From: Chloromonas sp. AAM2
Taxonomy: Eukaryota > Chlorophyta > Chlorophyceae > Chlamydomonadales > Chlamydomonadaceae
DNA: 18,446 bases
Assembly (NCBI GenBank): GCA_004335635.1
Contig: QAXH01005885.1
Span: 6,321-24,766 of the forward strand
Reading direction: 5' to 3'
The notes below the pieces were generated by a model. It had not been told where the DNA came from, did not search any database, and saw nothing but the letters and a program-made list of their open reading frames with translations. A program made the position numbers and the translations under genes. Shown here piece after piece: positions 8,833 through 17,849 of the stretch (positions are counted from its first letter, which is position 1; the number at the start of each line of letters is the position of its first letter).

Positions 8833-9745
8833 CTGTCCAGCGTGTAAGGGCGTGCAGCGTGGGCGTCCGCTTCATGTTCCACAGGCGTGCTCGAAAACAT
8901 TTTAATGCTGTTGAACGTGTGTTTTATGTGAAATTTCAATCGAATCCTGTTGGCACTTTCAAAAAGGAAGTGGACCGCCTTTGCCCTCAATGCGTGAGTA
9001 GTAACCTGCCAGGTAACTCCTGCAAGCAGAAGCGGAGGAGCCCAGCATGGCATGCACGTTTTGTCCTGATGATCAGCCTGCTGAACCAGCTAGTTTTTCA
9101 TCGACACCAGTTGCGTATGACATAGACGTCTTGCTGTACAGCAGCACAACTGCCAGACCCCACCAAAAGCAAAGACAACTGCCAACTCTGGGACGGTCGA
9201 CAGGGTGCAATCATAGTATCAATTAAAACAATGTCAATTCTTCCGCAGGCTGGCCATCGGTATTGCTTGACTTTGTTGGTGATAGCTTGACTTGTTGAAT
9301 GCGCAATGGCAGAATTCACCGCTTCAGGTTGACTGGTTTTGCAACGTTACAGAACCGCTAATGTGCAGTTTGTGCAGCGGTTGATATTCAGTGGTTGATA
9401 CAGGTGCATGCACACGGCAGAATCTGCAAGCACTTGTGCTGTAACCAACATGACCCGCCCGGCTGACTGCACTCGTAAAGCACAGGGCACAGTGATGATA
9501 TTCACCCAACACATGCAAAAGATCTCCCAACCGTGGTCACCAACGCGGTGTCCGAGTAAGCAGAATCACACCATGTCCACGTTTGATCCTCTTTTTACCA
9601 AGTCCAATGCCGTGCATGAGATGCAGCACAACCACGCAACCGTCAGAAAAGCGGGCAAGACGCCTGGAATGCATGCAAGTGGACGCCAATCCGTCATTCT
9701 AGTGCCAACAACGTTCTTCCTGAGTTAACTTGTGCCTTGGCTGCA
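8833..9745. other. intergenic stretch, no supported gene
   Basis: The right part probably is the 3' untranslated region of the LRR gene on the minus strand; a TGTAA motif on that strand lies at 9347-9351. Around 8880-8995 both strands are open. The plus frame (KHFNAVERVFYVKF, ending at a GTGAGT) uses mostly A/T-ending codons and is not recognised. The 106-codon plus frame at 9408-9728 has no motif. Confidence 0.45.
9347..9351 (-). terminator. candidate TGTAA polyadenylation signal for the LRR gene
   Basis: TTACA on the plus strand reads TGTAA on the minus strand, about 400 bases beyond the TAA stop of the LRR gene. It is the nearest copy I noticed; the assignment is by position only. Confidence 0.3.
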
Positions 9746-11033
9746 TTACCCTGGCCGATGCGCACGAGGGATGACTGCCAGGCCGTCCGCCAATCGTAGC
9801 CACTCCGTTTCTTTTGCCTCAGCCAACTTTTTGGAACAGTCAGCGTAGCTCTCCTGCACAGATACATGCAGCATGTCAGGTCCTGGAGCTATTGTGTACC
9901 CAAAGAGCTGACTGCACGGAATTGGAACCAGGGCCGACCAATCCCACCCCACACTGGATCACAAGCACCAAATCGCACCTTGAGCATGCCTGCAATTGGC
10001 GGGTGTTGCGGTTTGACGTGCTTTTCCAGCACCTTGAGGGGTGGCACCACCCTCTCCACCAGCGCTGGGCACTGCAGTTTGAGGTTCACAAGCCCTGTGC
10101 ACCCGGTAAGGTCGAGCCGCTGTAGCTCATCACTCCAAATCATGAGCGTTTCCAACTCCGGACATGAGGTCAGTGACAAGCTGCTCAGACGTGGGCAGTG
10201 CAGCAGGACCTTGCGCAGCCCGCCGCAATTGCTAAGGCATAGGTTTGTCAAGCTGAGGCTCTGGACCAGCACATAGCCAAGGCTGGAGCAGGAGCTGAGA
10301 TCTAGGCTATTGAGCTTTGGGCAGGCAGTGCCTGGGCTCAGCACAAGGTTGCGTAAATTAGATGATTCGTGAAGGTCCAGCAAAGTGAGCTCCATGGGAG
10401 ACAACTTGACCAGCTCTGTGCAAAAGGCATCACGCAAGGAGGCCGTCTTAACAATCTTAATCTGCAAACAACGGACAAAGGACGGACCATGGTTTGAGAG
10501 CAATACTGCACCGCTTTTGGTCGTTGGCTGTGTTCTGGGCTATGCTGTATGCTAGGCTTGCGGGCTCCCAGCCAATGCCATCGCAACCCACCTCCTTGCA
10601 GACAGTCAACACACGTTCCCGCAGGGCACCCCATGTTGGCCAGGTGTTGGCGTCTGCATAGCACGGACAGGGCTGCACAGGTCTGTCACAACCAATGCTG
10701 CATGCTGCGCTACACGTGGAGCGGGTTAGAACATCAACCAGCTGCACTCACAACCAGCTGCACCAGCTGGGTGCAAGAAGCAGTGCTGGCAGCGCACCTG
10801 GTAGATCCGTAACAGGCCGTTCCCAACAGCCATTGTCCACAGTCTGCGAGAACAGCTCAAATTCTATTTGTTGATGAGATGACAAGGGCCTGTCCATCAA
10901 CAACTCTGCAAACCATGCTCATGACTTCCTCTTGGCACGAACTTACCCTCTCCCAGCTAGGGTCATGAGGTGGCTCGCTACCGTCGTCTTTCTTCTTCTT
11001 CTTGCTTCCGGACTTCTTGCTCTTTGGCGGCAT
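9746..11033 (-). CDS. leucine-rich-repeat (RNI-like, F-box/LRR-type) protein
   Basis: Five exons on the minus strand: 11033-10947, 10843-10798, 10653-10592, 10461-9979 and 9853-9746. All have GT-AG borders and compatible phases, giving 261 aa. The N-terminus is very Lys-rich (MPPKSKKSGSKKKKKDD). Then comes PSWERTVDNGCWERP, in which WER occurs twice, and ANTWPTWGALRERVL (residues about 46-60). Residues about 80-200 are leucine-rich repeats with the plant/RNI pattern, for example LNSLDLSSCSSLGYVLVQS and LQRLDLTGCTGLVNLKLQC. These repeats resemble those of plant F-box/LRR proteins of the FBL15 kind, but no F-box is visible, so it is not a clear ubiquitin-ligase adaptor. The C-terminal tail is charged (CSKKLAEAKETEW). 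It probably binds protein partners; the actual role is unknown. It is head-to-head with the DDX54/Dbp10 helicase. Confidence 0.85.
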
Positions 11034-11299
11034 GTCCTCTTATTGCAAATGTTGAGCACCACCTCCCAAGCAAGCACCTTAGAACCTGGTGCAAAAAAGA
11101 GGATGGCGCGCTAAAAGAACGTACGCACGCGACGTTAGCAGATGTGGCAAATTTTCCTTGCAAACCAGCTGCCCACACGCGGGGGGAGAAAAACGGTTAA
11201 AGTGCCCAAGCGGTACGTTTGCGCGCCGGCAAACCGGCAGCGGCGGACAAAAAGTAAAGGCAACGAGAGCAAAAGCAGGAAGAAGGTTTGGTGGGTTCA
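11034..11299. promoter_or_regulatory. shared intergenic region between LRR and helicase genes
   Basis: About 266 bp separate the two start codons, so it must hold both 5' leaders and promoters. No TATA box is obvious. A small inverted repeat (GCCGG, caaa, CCGGC) lies at 11225-11238, and the part next to the helicase start is purine-rich. Confidence 0.6.
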
Positions 11300-11960
11300 A
11301 TGGCTCCGCAACAAGCAGCCCGCCACTGCGGCGCTCAGGCCGTGGAGCAGGAGGAGATAGATCACGCAGAGTCATCAGAGGAAGAAGTAACAGAAGCTGG
11401 CGCGGTTGAGTTTGGTGGTGATGAAGAACCCAAGAAGCTTACTGGTCGGAGGGCGAAGAAGGAGAGGGAGGCACGGAAGCGTCTGAAAGCCGGCAGTTTC
11501 GGTAGGTCCATGCATCAAATCCTGGCACCCCAAGTTCTTGAACAGTATCATTGGTATGAATTGCTTGGCAAAAACCATATGGATGTTATGGGAAACCAGG
11601 AGCTCTGGCCCAGCCCTAGGTTTTCTCCTGAGCCTGACTTGGCTCAAAATTGTACATGATGTACATGCTCCTTGCACAGAATTATTTGCCAACGTGCGTT
11701 TTGCAGATGCCATGGGGCTCAGCATGCCGGTGCTCAATGCAATCAAGCGGAAGGGCTTCCGCCTGCCAACACCCATCCAACGAAGGGCCCTGCCGCTCAT
11801 CCTCCAGGGCGTGGATGTCATTGGCATGGCTCGCACGGGCTCCGGGAAGACGGCAGCGTTTGTCATTCCCATGGTTGAGAAGTGAGTGTGCAGATGACCT
11901 GGCGGACTCGACTGAAGCACTGCAGTGGCTGCCGGCTTTGCCAGTGCAAACGTCACCAAC

Positions 11961-12010
<50 letters not shown>

Positions 12011-15000
12011 GCTCAAGTCTCACTCTCCCAAGGCTGGGGCGCGTGCACTGCTCCTAGCGCCCACCCGCGAGCTGGCACTGCAAACCCACAAGGCCGTGCG
12101 GGAGCTCATTCGCTACACGGACCTGAGGACGGCTGTGCTGGTGGGGGGCGATGCGCTGGAGGCACAGTTCGCTGAGCTGGCCAACAATCCAGACGTCATA
12201 GTCGCGACACCCGGCCGTCTCCTACACCACTTGGCGGAGGTGCAAGGCATGAGCTTGCGTACGGTCGAGTACTGCGTCCTTGACGAAGCGGATCGACTGT
12301 TTGAGATGGGCTTTGCAGAGCAGGTATGTGCAGGCAGTGTGCAGGCGGCGACAACACGGACCTGGGGGGAGGTGTGCATGTGCACGGCGTCGGCGAGGTA
12401 TGCAAATGCACGGCATCGGCGCCGGCACAAGACATTAACACGCATGTAGCTTTGATGCCGGAAGCTGAGGGGTGAGGTTTAATCGTATTTACTGCTGGTT
12501 GACTGTGTCAGCTTGGATTTTGTAGGGGGCAACAACAGCTTGGGCTAGGCGGATTCATGGCTGTTGACTGTTACTGACCACCGGTACCTCATAGCCTGCC
12601 ATGAATGTAGATGTGGTCCACTAGCATGGCAAGCGTATCATCTGCACCGTTCAAAAGTTGCAAGATGATTGTAGCATCAGCTATACGGCTGCTGTTTTGG
12701 CCTGCCTGCATGCCCACACGAAGTCTTGGATCTGTGCACTCCTGGGGGCGGGTGCAGTAGCAGGTCCGCTGGCTGTGCCTTCTGACGGCCGGCGCCGGCC
12801 TCTTGGTGCTTTCCTTGGTGCAGGTGCGGGACATCCTGGCCAAGATGAGCAACACGCGCCAGACGCTGCTGTTCAGCGCCACCCTGCCTCGCAGCCTGGC
12901 CGACTTTGCTGCCGCCGGTTTGAATGCCCCGCGCTTGGTGCGACTTGACACTGAGCGGCGCATGTCCCCAGACCTGAAGCAGCTGTTCTTCACAGTGAGC
13001 CAGGAGGACAAGATGGCCGCGCTGATGCACCTTGTCCGAGAGACCCTGCCTGCAGACCAGCTCACCATCATGTTCGTGGCCACTCGGCATCACGCCGAGT
13101 ACGTCCACAACCTCATGACGCGCGAGGCGATTCCGGCAGCGTGCGTGTTTGGAAGCATGGACCAGGTGCGCCGCGGGTAAAGCAGCGCAAGCACCTGCAA
13201 GCTGGTTGATACTTAGCCATGCCAGCAGCATCATTTAAGGCCCTGCCTGGGGATTTGTGTTGGTGATTCTGCAAAGACTAAGCTATGTACTCATGCTGTG
13301 CTCATGGCAAATGTGCTGCAGACTGCTCGCAAGATTCACATCGCAAAATTCCGCTCGAAGAAAGTTTGTTTGCTGATCACCACGGACGTCGCCGCGCGTG
13401 GCATTGATATTCCTCTCATTGACAACGTCATCAACCTGGATTTCCCAGCCAAACCTGAGCTGTTCATCCACCGCGTGGGGCGAGCTGCAAGGTAACTAAC
13501 TTGAACAACCAACACATCAATTGTCTGGCCTGTGTGCATGAAACGTGTCAGCCAAGCAAGCCGTGCTTGCTGTATGCTTCGCAGAATGGGTCGTCCCGGC
13601 ACGGCATTCTCGCTGCTGACTCGCGATGAGCTACCATATCTGTTGGATTTGCAGCTGTTTCTGGGCCGCCAGGTGGCACCAGCGCCTGTCACGCCTTCAG
13701 CCAGCCAGCTCCAGCAGAGCAGTGGAGACCCAGAGGCCCCGGCAATGTACGGGTCGTTTCCTGCCCCGCTGATCAGCCCTCAGGCGGAAAAGCTGCGCAT
13801 GGTGGAGTCATCTGCTCAGGAATTGTCGGGCGCTTCACGCACGCTCTCAAACGCATTTGCTCTGTACCTGCGCACCAGACCCGCTGCCAGCACTGAAAGC
13901 GTCAACCGTGCCAAGCTGCTGCCAAAGGAAGGGCCGCACCCTGTGCTTCTAGCACAGCTTCCTGCGCTCCATCACATGGACTTGGAGGCTGAGGCCCAGT
14001 TGGCCACCTTCACAGCTTCCTTACGTTCGTTCAGGCCGGCTGCCACAGTCTTGGAGGCTGAGATTGCAGCTGTCAAGGCATCCCACACATCCGGTCCGCT
14101 GCTGGATGCACATGCACTCAAACACCGCAGCAATGACGTGATGCAGCGGAAGCGTGCGGCTCACAGTTGCACAATTGAAAAGGAACGACTCAAGCGGGTG
14201 CGTGCTGCAGAAGAACTGGCACCGACACCCACAGCGCAGCCGTCAGAGCCAGCAGACAGCCGGCAGCCGGCAAGCTACCAGGCTGAGTTGGCACGCCAGG
14301 CAGCCGTGTCAGCCATGACTTTTGGCGATGGCGTCCTTGGCGAGGGAAAGTACAGGTGCGTGATGTTCTATCTGCTGCGAACGTGTCCTGTCACAGTGTG
14401 TCTACGAAACACGGCCATGATTGTTGCCTTTACTGTTCCCGTGCAAACTGTCGTGTTGGGCTGATGCGCTTGTTGGACTGATGTGCTGCTTGAACAGGGA
14501 TCCTGGGCTTTACATCCGCAACGCCAGAGACCCAAACACTGCTGACGATGATGCATTTCAATTGGATCGAACTGCTGCCGAGCTGCAGTCAGCGGTGCTG
14601 GACTTGACAGCCGAAGACCAGGTGTGCAGTGCTGGCCAGAGTTTTCGCAAGGGTAGGGACAAGAGTAGGATAGGGTAGGGTAGTACAGTTAGTTAGTCGG
14701 TTAGGTTAGGTTTGGTATGGTTCGGTCAGATTTGCCAATTCTCTGTCTTGTCATTCTCACTTTTTCTGTCCGGGTCTGGAATCATGTCTATCTGAACTGC
14801 ATTCCTATCCGGGTCTGGTTTGGTGCTTATCTGAAGTGCACCGTCCGGGTCTGGTATGACGCTCATCGTCAAGACGTAGATGCACACTAGACTTACTAAC
14901 CCACTGGGTTGGTTGGTTATTCGATTGTTTTATATGAATGATGCTTGATTGATTGGGCAAAAGAGAGTCAGGACATGCCTGCAAGGCGCAGCTCACGGCT

Positions 15001-16426
15001 GCTGATGATTTCTGTCATCAAGCAAACAGTCGCCTCTGTGATCCGATTGCAGGAGGGCATGCAATCTCAGCAGCGGCGCTTCCATTGGGACAAGCGTAAG
15101 AAAAACTACGTGCAACTGCAAGGAGTGGCAGCCAGTGCAGGTCAGGCCGCAAGCCGTGTCAAGACAGAGAGCGGCGCTACTGCGCTGCGCAAGGTGCGAA
15201 ACTGTCAAATGCAGTGAAACAAGTCACTGTGCACAGTGCCAGGTCTTAGCACAGGAGTGCTGTTGACGTCTTCATGTCTTGGTGTGCTACTGTTGCATAT
15301 TCTCTACAGGGTGGTGGTCAAGGCTTGTATCAGAAGTGGGTGCGGTCTCAGCATAAGCGAGTTGCTGCAGCGGGGAGCATGGAAGATTCTGGGCCGCAGA
15401 GCACAGACTTGGCGAACCGCTTTCATCCATCCATGAAGCACAGCAAATGGCGTTCCGAGAATGGCAACGAAAAGGGCCAAGAATTGAGGAACAAGAGCCA
15501 GGTAGGCTAAATATGGTGTACCGTTTCCAGAACAGCTGTTGCACACCTTGCTCTCTCAGATGCGATGGGGCACTGAAGCATTGCAACAGGCACGGGTCTG
15601 AGTGGACTGTCGTCACATGAGCAACGTCGTGTTGCACATGATCAGGTAAAGAGATTTGAGGAGTTGATTGAGTCAGATCATCTTAACAAAAGTCTTGAGA
15701 CACCACATAAGATTTGCGAGCATACCTTCCGAGTGGAGTTAGATAGCGAGTGGAGCATACCTTCCGAGTGGAGTTACTCGCATATCTTGCGTATCTTGAG
15801 CAAGAAGTCTAAGGGCTTCACTGGTCCTGATGCAACACGTTCTCTCTCAATAAACTTTCTGGCTCTACTATGACTCTATGACTCCCAGTCTGCACAGCTA
15901 TATGAGGTTACATTCTTACATAGCCTACATAGCCTACATAGCATACAAAGCACACAGCTGTAAGGTGTCTGTTCATAAGGTGTCTTGACAGGTACCTGTA
16001 AGGTGCCTTGACGACAGTTGACTTTATAAGCAAAAACGACGTCGTAGGTGAAGTGGGATGTTGTGCATGAGTACAAGTACATCAAACATGGCATAACTGA
16101 ACATAATCTAAGAGTGCTGTAGCGACCCAACTGACAAATGGCATGGCTGACATGACACATCCTAAAAGTACTGCTATGACCTCTCTGACCTGTAAATAAC
16201 CCATCCGATCGTAATCTGAAAGTTGCCGCCCGCTCTGCAGGTCCGCAAGGAACGCGCCTTGAAGGAGAAGAGGAAGGAACGATTGCAACAAAAACAGAAT
16301 CCTGGCTCCGGGCGTAACAAGCCAGCCTCAGCTGAAGCAGGAGGTGTGAAGAAGCGCAGGAGCGTCCCGGGCAGCAGTCAGCAAACAGGGCGGAAAGCAG
16401 GATATCGCAAGGGGCGCAAGGCGTAG
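11300..16426 (+). CDS. DDX54: DEAD-box ATP-dependent RNA helicase, DDX54/Dbp10 family
   Basis: This is a nucleolar RNA helicase of large-subunit ribosome assembly (Dbp10 in yeast, DDX54 in animals, RH29 in plants). Exons: 11300-11501, 11707-11881, 12011-12323, 12824-13165, 13322-13491, 13585-14355, 14498-14621, 15053-15193, 15310-15501 and 16241-16426; phases agree throughout, giving 871 aa, close to the family's usual length. The N-terminus is acidic, then basic. All core motifs are intact: Q motif GFRLPTPIQ (84-92), motif I ARTGSGKT (109-116), PTREL (143-147), TPGR (192-195), DEAD (217-220), SAT (248-250), [10 protein letters not shown] (about 364-373) and HRVGRAAR (394-401). The DBP10CT domain is split over exons 7 and 8 ([11 protein letters not shown], then [14 protein letters not shown]). 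The tail is Lys/Arg-rich ([19 protein letters not shown]), typical of nucleolar proteins. Exon 1 starts at the first ATG after the divergent promoter. Confidence 0.95.
11962..12007 (+). repeat. (TG)23 microsatellite abutting a splice acceptor
   Basis: An uninterrupted run of 23 TG units fills the 3' part of helicase intron 2 (11882-12010) and runs directly into the acceptor cag at 12008-12010. It takes the place of a normal pyrimidine tract. If the intron were retained, the frame would stop at once (a TGA overlapping the donor). Confidence 0.95.
12324..12823 (+). other. helicase intron 3 (500 bp) with a short tandem repeat
   Basis: The donor is GTATGT and the acceptor ttggtgcag. A 26-bp unit (gaggtgtgcatgtgcacggc and six more bases) occurs twice in tandem at 12369-12394 and 12395-12420 with four differences. 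The rest shows no coding signal. Confidence 0.75.
14622..15052 (+). other. helicase intron 7 (431 bp) with low-complexity and tandem repeats
   Basis: The intron contains a GGGTA/TTAGG-rich stretch (about 14653-14717) and three degenerate units starting tccgggtctgg at 14769, 14808 and 14844. It separates the two halves of the DBP10CT domain. Confidence 0.75.
15502..16240 (+). other. helicase intron 9 (739 bp) with several tandem repeats
   Basis: Exon 9 (ending ELRNKSQ) and exon 10 (starting [10 protein letters not shown]) join into the usual Dbp10 tail, so the whole stretch is taken as one intron. It holds a 35-bp-period direct repeat (15718-15776), a short catagccta array (about 15918-15945), several aaggtgtct copies, and an about 55-bp imperfect duplication (16087-16190). 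Confidence 0.7.
15718..15776 (+). repeat. direct repeat, period 35 bp
   Basis: GAGCATACCTTCCGAGTGGA with four more matching bases occurs at 15718 and again at 15753, in intron 9 of the helicase. Confidence 0.8.
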
Positions 16427-17160
16427 GGCTTGCACATTGGCCAAGGTCCACTCCAGACCGCTGTCATCTTCCCATCCGGCATCCCATGCTTTTTGTCTGA
16501 TCTTGCATTGCATCGCGTCTCTCTGTCTCTGAACATCCAGGTGCCCCCAAAGAAAATTGGACAATTTCCATGGACTGCACTGGAACCAGTGTGGGGCCAG
16601 CAAAATGGGACAACGTCAGGGGATTGGACTGTGGACGTGGACAGAGATAGTGACTATTGCGTCTGCACCAGTGTGGCATGAGACTGGGATGTTGGTGTGT
16701 AGACTGGTACACGTCCAGGCAAAGTCTAGGCCTCAGAACTCGGTATTGTAAGTCGCCACCAATAGCTCACCAGATGCAGCGTGCCACACAACAGAGAGTA
16801 TATGAAGCACCTGTCATCGTCATCTGTAATGTTTATCAAGGCCTTCTTGACTGCCAGCTCCCTTGGTAGGGGTATGTAAGCCCTGCCACCCACTACGACA
16901 AAAGCATGTTTAAATAGTCAGTCTGGATCGTTTCATAACGGGCTAGCAGTCATCTTTATCGGATCAGTACTTGTTTGCTGACCCCAGACTGTGTTGATCA
17001 ATATATTCAGATGAGTATACATACGTAGATAGCCTAATTACGCAAGCCTCACAACTCTTCTGCCGTTCCCTGTGCTACAACGATAGCTAGTAACCACGGA
17101 TAACAGGTAACCAGCATGAGTTCGCCGTGCCTTTTGGTCATCACGTTCATCGCGTTTTAA
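16427..17160 (+). other. helicase 3' flank, no second gene seen
   Basis: This stretch follows the TAG stop of the helicase and most likely includes its 3' untranslated region. Candidate TGTAA signals lie at 16747-16751, 16825-16829 and 16875-16879. Open frames of 60-90 codons on both strands show no motifs. Confidence 0.5.
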
Positions 17161-17477
17161 TGATGATCTGGTAGGCTTGGGGTGGCAGGTTGGCAAGTCG
17201 TTGGCAGCCACTTTTTTATCATGTTGGCGCATGAACAAAAGTGTGAGACTTTGGAATTGGAATTGGAAACGAGACGAATCAAGTAGACACCCTGAAGCAA
17301 TCTGTTGCAACATTGGAAAAGAAGAATGCGAAATTGAGAACCAAGCTTGCCGCCCTGAACGTATCTGAAACACAGGACGGTACAGAGAGCATTTGCTCAG
17401 TCAGCTCCTATCTGATGAGTAAAAACAAGATTCATAAAGATGAAAATGATTATGAATTGGGGATTATAAGATATTAA
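17161..17477 (+). pseudogene. frame-broken coiled-coil coding remnant
   Basis: Two adjacent plus-strand frames both encode coiled-coil-like peptide. The first, from an ATG at 17221 (open since about 17167), reads MLAHEQKCETLELELETRRI and stops at the TAG at 17284-17286. The second, overlapping it in another frame, continues VDTLKQSVATLEKKNAKLRT, then a Ser/Thr-rich and acidic stretch, and ends at the TAA at 17475-17477. A single base change in length near 17280 would explain the break. No splice site lies at the switch. Codons are AT-rich compared with the confident genes. It may be a decayed gene, an insertion of foreign origin, or a sequencing error in a real exon. No family is recognised. 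Confidence 0.4.
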
Positions 17478-17720
17478 CAATGATTGCACCATTTGTTTGA
17501 TGTTATTTGTATTTTCACTTAAATGCGGTAATACTTGATACATGTTGGTACTTGATGATTGATCATTTTTATTTTGATTCCGCTGCTCAGTTTCACTCAA
17601 ATGACATAATCTAGAAAAACAGTAGGTGGGGTTGAGAAATTATGGCTCTTCTGTTGGCACGACTTCAGCATTCTGGAATGCATGTGTGATGTGATTGTAT
17701 TCATGAAACGCCAACACCAC
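17478..17720. other. AT-rich stretch, no gene seen
   Basis: The composition becomes clearly AT-rich from about 17400 to 17700, unlike the helicase and J-thioredoxin exons. A 67-codon minus frame at 17397-17600 lacks an ATG at its start and is rich in Asn, Gln, Ile and Phe, as expected for chance reading of AT-rich DNA. Confidence 0.5.
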
Positions 17721-17849
17721 TCATAGTCGCAAATATTCACTAGAGATTTTCCCGTCCTGTTTCTTGCGGGGTGCCTCCTCAACTTTGTACTCGCGCCGTA
17801 GCGCAGGGGCAACGCCTTCTGCCTCTCTACAGGCCTTTACTAGCAGGCG
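17721..17849 (-). CDS. candidate terminal exon, unknown basic protein
   Basis: On the minus strand, a T-rich tract and acceptor (ttttcttgcaaag) precede 42 codons ending at the TGA at 17721-17723. The peptide contains RLLVKACREAEGVAPALRRE, then YKVEEAPRKKQDGKISSEYL. It is charged and coding-like in composition. The frame stays open upstream through the tract, so the left boundary is a guess. A 98-codon minus frame with an ATG at 18206 (to 17910) could be an upstream exon, but I could not define a joining donor. No family is recognised. Confidence 0.33.
   Translation of the reverse strand, partial: RLLVKACREAEGVAPALRREYKVEEAPRKKQDGKISSEYLRL

Noticed and set aside
8883..8995. Plus-strand exon candidate (KHFNAVERVFYVKF) ending at a GTGAGT
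   Set aside because: The antisense strand is equally open, codons end mostly in A/T unlike the confident genes, and no partner exon or family was found.
9408..9728. 106-codon plus-strand frame starting with ATG
   Set aside because: No motif or domain; it overlaps the probable 3' untranslated region of the LRR gene. The length is possible by chance in a long non-coding stretch.
11375..12023. Minus-strand open frames with Thr-His repeats (up to 213 codons)
   Set aside because: They are the antisense of helicase exons 1-2 and the TG microsatellite; no motif supports them.
11925..12449. Open frame encoding a long Cys-Val repeat joined to the helicase
   Set aside because: The CV repeat is just the (TG)23 intron microsatellite read in frame; the conserved helicase sequence begins after the acceptor at 12010.
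12589..13234. Minus-strand frames of 164 and 185 codons
   Set aside because: Antisense shadows of helicase exon 4, which has intact SAT and downstream helicase motifs on the plus strand.
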